Of a stretch of DNA of 64,000 nt, positions 44,507 through 53,486 are shown one piece after another. The DNA is from Yaniella flava (lineage in GTDB: Bacteria > Actinomycetota > Actinomycetes > Actinomycetales > Micrococcaceae), in assembly GCF_039529295.1 (NCBI RefSeq), contig NZ_BAAAMN010000041.1, positions 1 to 64,000 of the forward strand, given 5' to 3'. Below the pieces are notes generated by a model that saw only the letters and a program-made list of their open reading frames with translations, made no database searches and had not been told where the DNA came from. A program made the position numbers and the translations under genes. Position 1 is the stretch's first letter. Each line of letters begins with the position of its first letter.

Positions 44507-46672
44507 ATGACTTCTACCCCTCCACAAGCCACCCGAAAACCCGTCACCGCCACCTACCACGGCGTTGACCTCGTCGATTCCTGGGACTGGCTCAAAGACC
44601 CACAAGATCCCAACACCATTGCGCACCTGGAGGCCGAAAACGCCTACACCGAGACGGTGACCGCCGACCAGCAGCTACTGCGCGATGCGATCTTTGCCGA
44701 AATCAAATCCCACACCGTCGAAACCGACATGTCGGTACCGTCACGCATCAATGACTGGTGGTATTTCACCCGCACGTCCGAGGGTGCCCAATACGGAGTG
44801 CACTGCCGCGTACCCGTCGAGGGTGATTCCTGGGAGCCACCCCAGATTCAACCCGGCGTCGTGCTGGCAGGCGAACAAGTCCTGTTGGATGGCAACGTCG
44901 AAGCCGAAAAAGTCGCGTTTTTCTCGCTGGGTGCAATGACCGTCTCCCCCGACGGCACCCTGCTGGCCTATCTGGTTGATGAGACCGGCGACGAGCGCTT
45001 CACCCTGCGATTGCGTGACCTGACCACCGGGGAACAACTGCCAGATGAAATTCCGGGACTGTCCTACGGGGTAGCCTTCGACCCGGCGGGTGAGCGCGTG
45101 TTCTATATGGAACCCGATGCATCCTGGCGGCCGTATAAGCTCAAATCGCACCGGATCGGCACACCGGTGAGCGATGATGTCCTGCTGCACGGGGAAGCCG
45201 ACCCGCAGATGTGGAGCGGTTTCGGACTGAGCCCCGACAAAACCAAGCTGTTGTTCGAGCTGGGCAACTCAGAAGTCACCGAAACCCACATCATGGACCT
45301 CACCGACCCCGCAGCATCCCTGCAACTGCTGATCAGCCGCGATGAGCGTTCCCTGCACGATGTGCTGCCCGTGGGCGACCGATACCTCATCACGCATAAT
45401 CGTGCAGCCGACGGCACTGCGCTGCCTAATAACGAAGTCGCCATCGTCGATGCTGGAGACATCGGAAACCGAGCAGCCTGGCAGACCGTGTTCGCCCACT
45501 CGCCGACCGTCAAACTTGATGGCGTGGGGGTCACGCGTCAATACCTGTTCGCCGCGGTCCGGGCTGAATCAACCCCGCGCATGTGGGTTGTGCCGTTAGA
45601 AGGGCTCGGCACCGCGGCACAAGCTGACGCTGTGGAACCCGGGTTCGCCGAAGAACTGTACTCGGCCTTTCCGGTGGGGCAACACTACGACTCCCCCTAC
45701 ATCCGCTTGGCCTACACCTCCTGGATCACGCCCGCACAGATCCTGGACTACGATCCGGTGTCCAACGCATCGACCCTGCGCCGCGCCACCGAAGTGCCCG
45801 GTTATGATCCCGAGCAGTATCTGGTGGAGCGCTGGTGGGCGCCCGCCGAATCCACCGACCGACGCGTGGCCATCCCGCTGACCGTCATCCGGCATAAAGA
45901 TATCGAATGGGACGGCAACAACCCGGCACTGATCCACGGTTACGGCTCCTATGAAGCGTCGATGGATCCAGGTTTCGGTCCGTCACGATTATCACTGCTG
46001 GATCGAGGGGTGGTGTTCGTCGTCGCTCATGTGCGCGGTGGCGGTGAACTCGGCCGCGCTTGGTACGAGGATGGCAAGAAACTCGCCAAAAAGAATTCCT
46101 TCACCGATTTTGTGGACGCCACCCGGTTCGTCGCGGCCTCCGGTTGGGTACATCCCGATCGCATCGCAGCCATGGGCGGCTCCGCCGGAGGACTGCTCAT
46201 GGGCGGTGTGCTGAATGTAGCGCCCGAACTGTACCGTGTGTGCCTTGCCCAGGTGCCCTTTGTCGATGCACTGACCTCTATTCTGGATCCTGATCTGCCG
46301 TTAACCGCACTGGAGTGGGAAGAATGGGGCAACCCCATCGAGGAGAAATCCGTCTTCGACTACATGCTGGAGTACACCCCGTACCACAACGTGGCGACCA
46401 CAGACTATCCGGCAGTCGCGGCCGTCACGTCGCTACACGATACCCGTGTGCTCTACGTCGAACCGGCAAAATGGGTACAAGAACTGCGGGCAACCGTCAC
46501 GTCGGACCAGAGCACTCCGCTTGCTGAAGGCGGCTCACCGGTCGTGTTGAAAACCGAGATGGAGGGCGGCCATGGGGGCGCATCCGGTCGGTACCGCGCA
46601 TGGGAGGACCGTGCTTGGGACTACGCCTTCATCCTGACCGCACTCAACGCCCAAGACCCCATATACCAATAG
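44507..46672 (+). CDS. ptrB: Oligopeptidase B (prolyl oligopeptidase family S9)
   Basis: A 721-residue serine peptidase that cuts short peptides after Arg/Lys. An N-terminal seven-bladed propeller is followed by an alpha/beta-hydrolase domain: nucleophile GGSAGGLLMG, catalytic Asp in TSLHDTRVLYVEP region, catalytic His in EGGHGGASGRY. The ATG at 44507 follows GGAG; an upstream in-frame start lies inside the permease gene and is rejected. Cytoplasmic, no signal. Ddh starts eight bases later. Confidence 0.92.
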   Translation: MTSTPPQATRKPVTATYHGVDLVDSWDWLKDPQDPNTIAHLEAENAYTETVTADQQLLRDAIFAEIKSHTVETDMSVPSRINDWWYFTRTSEGAQYGVHCRVPVEGDSWEPPQIQPGVVLAGEQVLLDGNVEAEKVAFFSLGAMTVSPDGTLLAYLVDETGDERFTLRLRDLTTGEQLPDEIPGLSYGVAFDPAGERVFYMEPDASWRPYKLKSHRIGTPVSDDVLLHGEADPQMWSGFGLSPDKTKLLFELGNSEVTETHIMDLTDPAASLQLLISRDERSLHDVLPVGDRYLITHNRAADGTALPNNEVAIVDAGDIGNRAAWQTVFAHSPTVKLDGVGVTRQYLFAAVRAESTPRMWVVPLEGLGTAAQADAVEPGFAEELYSAFPVGQHYDSPYIRLAYTSWITPAQILDYDPVSNASTLRRATEVPGYDPEQYLVERWWAPAESTDRRVAIPLTVIRHKDIEWDGNNPALIHGYGSYEASMDPGFGPSRLSLLDRGVVFVVAHVRGGGELGRAWYEDGKKLAKKNSFTDFVDATRFVAASGWVHPDRIAAMGGSAGGLLMGGVLNVAPELYRVCLAQVPFVDALTSILDPDLPLTALEWEEWGNPIEEKSVFDYMLEYTPYHNVATTDYPAVAAVTSLHDTRVLYVEPAKWVQELRATVTSDQSTPLAEGGSPVVLKTEMEGGHGGASGRYRAWEDRAWDYAFILTALNAQDPIYQ

Positions 46673-46680
46673 GAGAACGT

Positions 46681-47643
46681 ATGACCATAAAAGCGGCAAT
46701 TGTAGGCTACGGTAACCTCGGGCAGGCCGTGGAACACCTCATTAACGCCTTCGATGACTTTGAACTTTTCGGTATTTTTTCACGCCGGGACACACTCGAC
46801 ACCGATGCGGCTATTTATCCGGTCGCCGATGCCGCGAGGTATAAGGATGAGATCGATGTGTTGTTCTTGTGCGTCGGGTCGGCCACCGACATCCCCGAAC
46901 AGGCCGCCGGTTTCGCCGAGCACTTCACGACGGTCGATACCTACGACAACCATTCCAAAGTTGCTACCCACTATGCCGAAATGGACGAGGTCGCTCGGGC
47001 CAATGACAACGTTTCGGTCATTTCAACCGGTTGGGACCCGGGCCTGTTCTCCATGAACCGTGTGCTGGGCTTATCCTTGTTCCCTGACCCCGTACAGAAC
47101 ACCTTTTGGGGTAAAGGCTTGTCACAAGGTCATTCCGACGCCGTCCGGCAAGTTTCGGGTGTACAGCGCGGTGTGCAGTACACGATCCCTGCACAGTCTG
47201 CGATCGATCAGGCCCGCGCTGGAAATGGTCAGGGCTTATCGAAAACGGCTTCGCACGAACGCATCGTGTACATCGTGGCCGACGAGTCTGAGCAGGATCG
47301 GATTCGCGACGAGATCGTCACGATGCCCGACTACTTCGAGCCATATGACACCACGGTGCACTTTGTCTCTGACGAAGAGTTTGAGCGCAACCACCAAGGC
47401 GCCCCACACGGTGGCTATGTCATTACGACCAGCGAACTGCAAGGCCATAACGCCAGCGTAGAGTTCAGTTTGAAACTCGAGTCCAACCCGAACTTCACCG
47501 CTGCTGCCATGGTCGCATTCGGACGTGCCGCGGCACGCTTGCAACAACAGGGCAACTCCGGCGCCTATACGGTGCTGGAAGTGCCACCGTATTTACTCAG
47601 CCAACAATCTCACCAAGAGATGATGGAAACCGGGCTCGTCTAA
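46681..47643 (+). CDS. ddh: meso-Diaminopimelate D-dehydrogenase
   Basis: A 320-residue NADPH-dependent enzyme that interconverts tetrahydrodipicolinate plus ammonia and meso-diaminopimelate. Length and sequence match the Corynebacterium/Bacillus type: IVGYGNLGQAVE (NADP loop), DTYDNHSKVATHYAEMDEVA, STGWDPGLFSMNRVL, TFWGKGLSQGHSDAVR and QSAIDQARAG. AGGAGAACGT precedes the ATG. It gives a one-step route to DAP and so to lysine. In the same run as ptrB; a terminator follows. Confidence 0.93.
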   Translation: MTIKAAIVGYGNLGQAVEHLINAFDDFELFGIFSRRDTLDTDAAIYPVADAARYKDEIDVLFLCVGSATDIPEQAAGFAEHFTTVDTYDNHSKVATHYAEMDEVARANDNVSVISTGWDPGLFSMNRVLGLSLFPDPVQNTFWGKGLSQGHSDAVRQVSGVQRGVQYTIPAQSAIDQARAGNGQGLSKTASHERIVYIVADESEQDRIRDEIVTMPDYFEPYDTTVHFVSDEEFERNHQGAPHGGYVITTSELQGHNASVEFSLKLESNPNFTAAAMVAFGRAAARLQQQGNSGAYTVLEVPPYLLSQQSHQEMMETGLV

Positions 47644-47674
47644 ATGGATTGAACGGCTTCGTGTCCTCATCTCG

Positions 47675-47712
47675 GCCCCGTTTTGGAGCTTTGCTCTGGA
47701 GCGGGGCTTTTT
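47675..47712 (+). terminator. Terminator after ddh
   Basis: Outer stem GCCCCG (47675-47680) with CGGGGC (47702-47707) and an inner pairing around GGAGC/GCTCT, followed by TTTTTG. It lies about 35 bases past the ddh stop. Confidence 0.7.
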
Positions 47713-47814
47713 GCGTCAGCGCCTCCGGTTACATCCACAAAGACGTAGGCGGTGAAACTAACCCTCTGCGGCGCAGCCACTCCATTGAGACTGAAGCAAA
47801 CAGGGTCGCGTGCC

Positions 47815-49203
47815 TTAGGCGGCAACGCGTATGGAGTATTGGATCGTGTTGCGCATCATGGCGCAGCTCGACAAGGTGATTGGCGGCGGGTTGTTTTCCG
47901 GTGGCCTGGCATCTGGTCGTGAGCCCGGGTCAGGTGGGTCTTTGGCCGTACGTATCGGTGCTGTGTTCGTCGTATATCGATGACCCGTAGGAGTGGTGAC
48001 GGTCAGTTGGTCGGCGGTGGCCTCGTGTCGCCATCCGGTATTTTCTTTGATCTGGTTACAAGCACCGCAAAGCCCCTGAGCATTCGACCAGCTGGTGGTA
48101 CCACCGTCTTTGACCGCGAGAATGTGATCGATATCTTGGATAGCAGCATCGCAATACGGCGTCCTGCATGTGTCATCTCGAAGCGCCACCATACGCCGTA
48201 GTCCCGGAGGAAAGCTTCGAGAGCGCGATTCCAAACCCACCAGCTGGCGCTCTTTGGGCCGGGTAAACACTCTACGAAGGAACATCTCTGCTTCAGGATC
48301 CGCAATCCATTGCAGCGCAGTGCTAGCTGGAATCGGACCCTGGCCAATCAGCCATGCCGGCGTGTCCCCATCGCCAAATAACGCCTCATCAGTCATCACC
48401 ACGTGCACCTCGGCCGGGACAGCCCGTGCAGTGGCCTGTCCCGTCAGACGCTGAACCAGCAGATCAGCCATAATCTGGTCCCGAGTACGAGGCTGCCCGG
48501 AGGGGTCAGCCGGATCAGCAGTCTCACCGGTGCCCACCATATTCGTGGCATCACGACGCAACCCAGCATAAATGCCGACAGCTTGCTGCATGGGCACCAG
48601 CGCCGACAGATACGCCATCCCGCCCGGTGCCGGGCGCATGGACACTCGACGCTCGGATTCGGCTCGTTCACGCTGCTCCACTGCCGTGAGCTGGTCGAGC
48701 TCCTGGGCATAACCTTGCACCGCCGTTGCCAGCTTGCGTGGGCCAAGCGTGCCTAACCGATCAGCAATCAGAGCGTCGACCTGCCGACGGTGGTCAGCGG
48801 CAAGCCAGCTGGTTTCTTTGACCACAATCTGAGCATGTTCCTCATGGATTCCACCTGATTGCAACGCTTGCATCGTGTTGGGCAGGCCCTCCACCAGGGC
48901 GCAGGCCACACGCAGATGTCGCGCGCCCCTGGCGGGTGAATCACCACGAGCCAATCCAACCTCAGCACCTAGACCATTGCACCGGCGCGCAGCGGGCACA
49001 CCCCGATCGGCTTCGGCTTGGCGTCGGCGGGCCTGCAACGCAGCGGTTTCACGAGCTTGCGCAGCAGCACAGGCAGCCTTGAGTTCTTCTAGCGCCTGCA
49101 ACCGATCAATCGATTCCGCATCAGTTTCGGCAAGCTCAAGCATCCCAAGCGCATCACGAGCATGCGTGATGTCTGCTACTGCTGAACCTGCTTCATACGT
49201 CAT
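47815..49203 (-). CDS. DUF222/HNH endonuclease-type protein (13E12 family)
   Basis: A 462-residue protein: an Ala/Arg-rich DUF222 helical domain (about 1-300) followed by an HNH nuclease motif (CRTPYCDAAIQDIDHILAVKDGGT..., with LCGACNQIKENTGW). The zinc-like cysteines and the catalytic His are intact. Proteins of this type occur in many copies in actinobacteria and are thought to be mobile or selfish elements. A Pro/Asn-rich tail follows. It stands alone, flanked by a terminator on one side. Confidence 0.88.
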   Translation of the reverse strand: MTYEAGSAVADITHARDALGMLELAETDAESIDRLQALEELKAACAAAQARETAALQARRRQAEADRGVPAARRCNGLGAEVGLARGDSPARGARHLRVACALVEGLPNTMQALQSGGIHEEHAQIVVKETSWLAADHRRQVDALIADRLGTLGPRKLATAVQGYAQELDQLTAVEQRERAESERRVSMRPAPGGMAYLSALVPMQQAVGIYAGLRRDATNMVGTGETADPADPSGQPRTRDQIMADLLVQRLTGQATARAVPAEVHVVMTDEALFGDGDTPAWLIGQGPIPASTALQWIADPEAEMFLRRVFTRPKERQLVGLESRSRSFPPGLRRMVALRDDTCRTPYCDAAIQDIDHILAVKDGGTTSWSNAQGLCGACNQIKENTGWRHEATADQLTVTTPTGHRYTTNTAPIRTAKDPPDPGSRPDARPPENNPPPITLSSCAMMRNTIQYSIRVAA

Positions 49204-49570
49204 ACCACCAGCCTAGCCAGGGGGTAGGACAGGATAAGCGCCCAATACCTCAACCAATAGTGATTCTATGCGGAGGTGGTTTTGGCATACCGGAAGGTTG
49301 TCTTACTTTCTCATCAGACGTGGACGACGTCTCGAATCTATTGTGCTGTGCGAGCCTCAGCGCCTTCACCGAAGTGCAAGCCCCAGCCGTGGATCCAGCG
49401 TTTTACGGTCACGTCTGTCATCCCCAGCTGTGCCACCCGATCACAAGCATCAAGGACGCCGTCATAACCTAGCCACCTCGAGATGTGATGTGCAACACTT
49501 AGGACTATAAGCTCCACTTTGGTATCTTTCTGATCCTTGGGCAAGAACTTCTCATGTGGAAAGTTGAGTG
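49204..49570. other. Intergenic region before the symporter operon
   Basis: About 367 bases between the HNH gene start and the small membrane gene. Short frames on both strands overlap here, but none has a ribosome site and recognisable family together. It must carry the promoters of both flanking genes; no repeat or operator was recognised. Confidence 0.5.
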
Positions 49571-49720
49571 ATGAATATGTTTGCGCTTCCGGCAACAACG
49601 TGGATCGTTATCCTAGGCGTTCTAGGGTTCTGGGTCGTGTACACGGGCGTGTTCTACGTGATCTCTCGAAATTGGGCGGTCGAGGACGTCGACTACCACA
49701 AGAGGGAGGACTCACAATGA
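49571..49720 (+). CDS. Small membrane subunit of sodium/solute symporter (49 residues)
   Basis: A 49-codon frame with one span (about 9-31: TWIVILGVLGFWVVYTGVFY) and a charged tail (ISRNWAVEDVDYHKRED). GGAAAG precedes the ATG. Its stop overlaps the symporter start (ATGA), so the two are translated together. Short single-span partners of SSS and NSS carriers are known in actinobacteria (for example MetS with MetP); the same role is inferred. Confidence 0.75.
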   Translation: MNMFALPATTWIVILGVLGFWVVYTGVFYVISRNWAVEDVDYHKREDSQ

Positions 49721-51264
49721 GTATCGACCTCATCTTGCTCATCATTTACTTCGTGGGGATGCTCGGTATCGGTGTCTGGGCCATGCGCCGTAGCACAAAA
49801 TCTTCAGAGGGCTTCCTGCTTGCCGATCGCAGCCTCGGTCCAGCCGTGACGGCCTTGCGCCTACAAAGCTCTTCGATGTCCGGTTATATGTTTCTCGGCG
49901 CTGGTTCCCTGGCTTATACGCAGGGGTACTACAGCATGTGGTACGCCTTGGGCGACGTCGGTGGTGGCGTATTAAACCTGTCTATTATCGGCCGCCGCAT
50001 GCGCAAGCTGTCGCAAATGCTTGGCTCGATTACCTCGATTGGCTATCTCGAAAACCGGTATCCGTCCCGGTGGACTCGGTTGGTCGCAGCCCCCATCGCG
50101 CTGTTCTGTATGTTCTTTTACGTGTTGGCACAGTTTTTGGCCGGGGGTCAGGGACTAGCCATGGTGACGGGGCTCTCGGTGAACGTGGCCCTGATTGTCG
50201 CCGTCGGTATCATCGTCGGCTATACGTTCCTTGGCGGCTACTTGGCCGTTGCCTATACAGATTTCTTCCAAGCCATCATCATGGTTATCGGCATGCTCTG
50301 GATCTTGATCGCCAGCCTGCAGTACGTGGGCGGCCTCACTCAGGCAAACCAAACATTAGCCACCGTCAATGAGAACCTGCTGACGATGTGGGGTTCCGAA
50401 GGCCAGTACTTTGGTCAGTGGGGCATCATCATCGGGGCGTTGTTAGTCTTTTCGATTGGCTACATCGGTTGGCCGCACGTCAACGTCAGCCACATGGCGA
50501 TGCGCCGCCCATCGGTGGCTCGCCAGGCAGGACTGTATGCGACCATCTTTAATCTGCTCTTTATTCCTGGCGCCTATATCGTCGGAATGATGGGCATACT
50601 CATTGTCCCGGGCCTCGACAATCCCGAACTGGCAATTTTTGAAGTTGCTGACACGGTGCTGCCTACATTTGCCGTTGGTATCGTGATGGCAGCGATTATG
50701 GGTGCGATCATGTCGACCGCCGATGCGTTGCTGTTGCAAGCCGGCACGATTGCATCTCAGGACCTGTGGGCGCGATTTTTTGGGCGTTCAATGAGTGAAC
50801 GCACCTCAGTGAATGTCTCGCGTCTGACGATTCTGCTGCTGGCGGTGATCGCCGTGGTGCTCGCGATCGCAGAGCCCCCGGGTGTCTTCGACATCGTGGT
50901 CTTTGCTACATCAGTGCTCGGCTCCGCTTTCGTTCCAGCGTATATTTGCGCAGTCTGGTGGAAGAAAGCCAATACGGTGGGCGCCATTAGCTCGATGATC
51001 GTCGGGACGTTAGCCTCCGTCATCTCAGAGTTGTCCGGCTCAAGCGATGGGATTGGATTTGACCCGATGGTCATTGGCATCACGTGTTCCACGATCACCA
51101 TGATCGTAGCCTCGCTGCTCACACAGCGCTCCAACCCCGTGCCCGAACATGTTCGACAAGCGGTGGAAGAGACCGCAAGGGTGGCTCCAGTCCCCGCTCG
51201 CATGGTCGCCGGTGAGGATACGACATTAGCCACCCAGCGCCCTCGTGAAAAGGAAGAAGAGTGA
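49717..51264 (+). CDS. Sodium/solute symporter (SSS family)
   Basis: A 515-residue carrier with about thirteen spans. It has the SSS features GFLLADRSLGPAVTALRLQSSSMSGY (split here), GGYLAVAYTDFFQAIIM and AAIMGAIMSTADALLLQAG, the last forming part of the Na+ site. ATG at 49717 overlaps the upstream small subunit stop; a longer upstream frame is out of step with it. Substrate unknown; related carriers take proline, pantothenate or monocarboxylates. The C-terminus is Pro/Arg/Glu-rich and overlaps the next gene. Confidence 0.9.
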   Translation: MSIDLILLIIYFVGMLGIGVWAMRRSTKSSEGFLLADRSLGPAVTALRLQSSSMSGYMFLGAGSLAYTQGYYSMWYALGDVGGGVLNLSIIGRRMRKLSQMLGSITSIGYLENRYPSRWTRLVAAPIALFCMFFYVLAQFLAGGQGLAMVTGLSVNVALIVAVGIIVGYTFLGGYLAVAYTDFFQAIIMVIGMLWILIASLQYVGGLTQANQTLATVNENLLTMWGSEGQYFGQWGIIIGALLVFSIGYIGWPHVNVSHMAMRRPSVARQAGLYATIFNLLFIPGAYIVGMMGILIVPGLDNPELAIFEVADTVLPTFAVGIVMAAIMGAIMSTADALLLQAGTIASQDLWARFFGRSMSERTSVNVSRLTILLLAVIAVVLAIAEPPGVFDIVVFATSVLGSAFVPAYICAVWWKKANTVGAISSMIVGTLASVISELSGSSDGIGFDPMVIGITCSTITMIVASLLTQRSNPVPEHVRQAVEETARVAPVPARMVAGEDTTLATQRPREKEEE

Positions 51265-51824
51265 CAGCTGAACTAGTACAACTTCAGCCCGAGTTCGCCT
51301 GGCCGGTGAAGTTCTCGGATCACGAAGCGCGAGCGTTGGTCAATCGCCGGCTGAAAGAACCTGCTGATCTCACGGCCACGTTGTATCACCATCCCTTTCT
51401 CGGGTTGGTGTTCCAAGGCCAAAGTCAGCGGCCGAGCTTCTTTCCTCGCGCGGGTACAAGACTCCAACCAACAGTGCTCGTCCGAGCGCATGTGCTGGTT
51501 GACCTCGTCGGCGGCAGAGCGTATCTCAGCGATGCGTGGGATCCACACGAGTTTGTTTCCATCGGACACCGCGATGAGACGAGCACGATTACAGATCCCG
51601 AGCCGCATGTGACAGAAGCGGCTGCAGTGCGCGCCGCTCACGCACTGCTGGCCGGGGTCGTACTACGCCGCCGCAGAATGACTCCCATCGATGACCTCGA
51701 GTTGGTGGAGTCACCAATCCGTGTCGGTAAACCCAACTGGTGGGTCACCAACCGGGAGGCCAGCGGGTCGACTGAAGTGACTGTCGATGGCATCACCGGA
51801 CGCCACTATGCCTTTTCCGTCTGA
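51261..51824 (+). CDS. Hypothetical protein coupled to the symporter
   Basis: A 187-residue soluble protein of unrecognised family. The GTG start at 51261 overlaps the symporter stop (GTGA) and follows GGAAGAA. Strand-rich, with VLVRAHVLVDLVGGRAYLSDAW and repeated Trp/Pro; no signal and no clear active site. As the third gene of a tightly coupled operon it may help the symporter or process its cargo. Its 3' end overlaps the convergent phosphatase by 19 bases. Confidence 0.7.
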   Translation: MTAELVQLQPEFAWPVKFSDHEARALVNRRLKEPADLTATLYHHPFLGLVFQGQSQRPSFFPRAGTRLQPTVLVRAHVLVDLVGGRAYLSDAWDPHEFVSIGHRDETSTITDPEPHVTEAAAVRAAHALLAGVVLRRRRMTPIDDLELVESPIRVGKPNWWVTNREASGSTEVTVDGITGRHYAFSV

Positions 51825-52513
51825 GCTCTACATTCCAAGAGCTCTTGGACGCGCTCTCCGGGCCACTCTTTGAGGAATGTTCGATAGCTGGCGAGACGGT
51901 CTGCCAGTTCGCGGTCAAAAGCTTCGGGTTCCAGATACGACTCGTACGGATGTGGGATTGGCGATGTCCGGTGGTGCTCATTAATCCCGTAGGCACCCGA
52001 TGCGTAGACGCGTTTGTGTTCTTCCCAGTCTGCAGCACCACCCGGAATATTTGGCAGTTGCAAAGCCAGTCCCATGATCAGGCTCGTGCGATCACGGCCG
52101 GCAGTACAGTGCAGTACTGTTCCTCCGGCTTCCCAAGAGTCCACAAGGGTCGAGACCGCGGCGGCAACCCGGTCACCGAAGGTCGCTAGGGTGTCGTGAT
52201 AGGCATCCGGGTGCATAGGATATGGTGCGTTGCGTTCCCAGAACGGCTCGTGATCGACATCTTCCACCGGAACATGAATCTGACGAACCTCGTCGGGCAC
52301 CTCAGCTTCGGGATCTAGCTCGCGGCGTTTGATCTCCGGCGGGGTACGGACATCGATCACTGTACTCACACCGTCATTGACCATTTGACGCCATCCAGTG
52401 GAGTCAACCCACTCGGCACGACCCATACGCCACAAGCCTTCTCTGACCTGCCACGCATTACGTGCCCCGGACCAATCTGCAGGATGAAGATACTGAACTG
52501 TAGAAGAGACCAT
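51806..52513 (-). CDS. Protein-tyrosine/dual-specificity phosphatase
   Basis: A 235-residue phosphatase of the Y_phosphatase3 group. The signature HCTAGRDRTS holds the catalytic C136 and R142; the general acid is probably Asp in VEDVDHEPF. N-terminal LHPADWSGARNAWQVREGLWRMG fits the family. No signal peptide, so cytoplasmic. Its ATG and the plus-strand ATG at 52512 overlap in CATG, so the two promoters must lie inside opposite genes or very close. Confidence 0.85.
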   Translation of the reverse strand: MVSSTVQYLHPADWSGARNAWQVREGLWRMGRAEWVDSTGWRQMVNDGVSTVIDVRTPPEIKRRELDPEAEVPDEVRQIHVPVEDVDHEPFWERNAPYPMHPDAYHDTLATFGDRVAAAVSTLVDSWEAGGTVLHCTAGRDRTSLIMGLALQLPNIPGGAADWEEHKRVYASGAYGINEHHRTSPIPHPYESYLEPEAFDRELADRLASYRTFLKEWPGERVQELLECRAQTEKA

Positions 52514-52532
52514 GTTGTATAGACTAGGCGAT

Positions 52533-53486
52533 GTGAGTAACTATCCTGTTCCAGAAAAAGTTTCCGATATCTTCGATGCACCCACGTGGCGAGAGGTCCA
52601 AGGCTTCGATTTTCAAGACATTACCTATCACCGCCATGTCGAGCGTGACAGCGATGGTAACTGGGTCCGCGACCTCGGCACCGTGCGCATCGCCTTTGAC
52701 CGGCCCGAAGTGCGCAATGCTTTCCGCCCGTCAACCGTCGACGAGCTGTACCGCGCGATCGATCACGCGCGCATGACCTCAGATGTCGGAACCGTGTTAC
52801 TTACCGGCAATGGCCCATCGCCCAAAGACGGAGGCCACTCGTTTTGTTCCGGCGGCGACCAACGCATTCGTGGCCGTGACGGTTACCGGTACGCCGAAGG
52901 TGACACCGCAGAATCTGTCGACCCGGCACGCGCAGGCCGTCTCCACATTCTGGAAGTCCAGCGCCTCATGCGAACCCTCCCCAAAGTTGTCATCGCCGTG
53001 GTCAACGGCTGGGCAGCGGGCGGCGGCCACTCACTGCACGTCGTCGCAGACCTGACGCTGGCCTCCAAACAACATGGGAAGTTCAAACAAACCGACGCCA
53101 CCGTTGGTTCCTTCGACGCCGGCTATGGCTCTGCATTGTTGGCGCGTCACGTCGGACAGAAGCGGGCCCGCGAAATATTCTTCACTGCCCGTGAATACTC
53201 GGCCGATGACATGTTGGAGATGGGGGCGATCAACGAATCGGTCGACCACGAAACCCTCGAAAACGTGGCTTTGGAATACGCGGCAGATATTAACGGCCAA
53301 TCACCACAGGCCATCCGGATGCTCAAATATGCATTCAACCTCGCCGATGATGGCATGGCGGGCCAGCAAGTCTTTGCCGGTGAAGCCACCCGGATGGGCT
53401 ATATGACTGATGAAGCCGTCGAAGGTCGCGACGCATTCCTCGAAAGGCGCGACCCAGACTGGGCAGACTTCCCGTACTACTTCTGA
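52533..53486 (+). CDS. menB: 1,4-Dihydroxy-2-naphthoyl-CoA synthase
   Basis: A 317-residue crotonase-fold enzyme that closes the ring of o-succinylbenzoyl-CoA. Typical blocks: ITYHR, FCSGGDQRIRGRDGY, VVNGWAAGGGHSLHVVADL, GSFDAGYGS and AREYSADDMLEMG. The GTG at 52533 (MSNYPVPEKV) is preferred because AGG lies just upstream and it matches the family N-terminus; an ATG at 52512 is seven codons earlier. The stop meets the ATG of menE. Confidence 0.92.
   Translation: MSNYPVPEKVSDIFDAPTWREVQGFDFQDITYHRHVERDSDGNWVRDLGTVRIAFDRPEVRNAFRPSTVDELYRAIDHARMTSDVGTVLLTGNGPSPKDGGHSFCSGGDQRIRGRDGYRYAEGDTAESVDPARAGRLHILEVQRLMRTLPKVVIAVVNGWAAGGGHSLHVVADLTLASKQHGKFKQTDATVGSFDAGYGSALLARHVGQKRAREIFFTAREYSADDMLEMGAINESVDHETLENVALEYAADINGQSPQAIRMLKYAFNLADDGMAGQQVFAGEATRMGYMTDEAVEGRDAFLERRDPDWADFPYYF

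Noticed and set aside
47815..49203. Active mobile element or CRISPR-linked nuclease
   Set aside because: No terminal repeats, transposase, CRISPR repeats or cas genes nearby; it fits the common DUF222/HNH family.
49338..49598. An 86-codon minus-strand frame with a helix-turn-helix-like stretch before the symporter operon
   Set aside because: It overlaps the start of the small symporter subunit, has no ribosome site and no recognisable family; the resemblance to a DNA-binding helix is weak.
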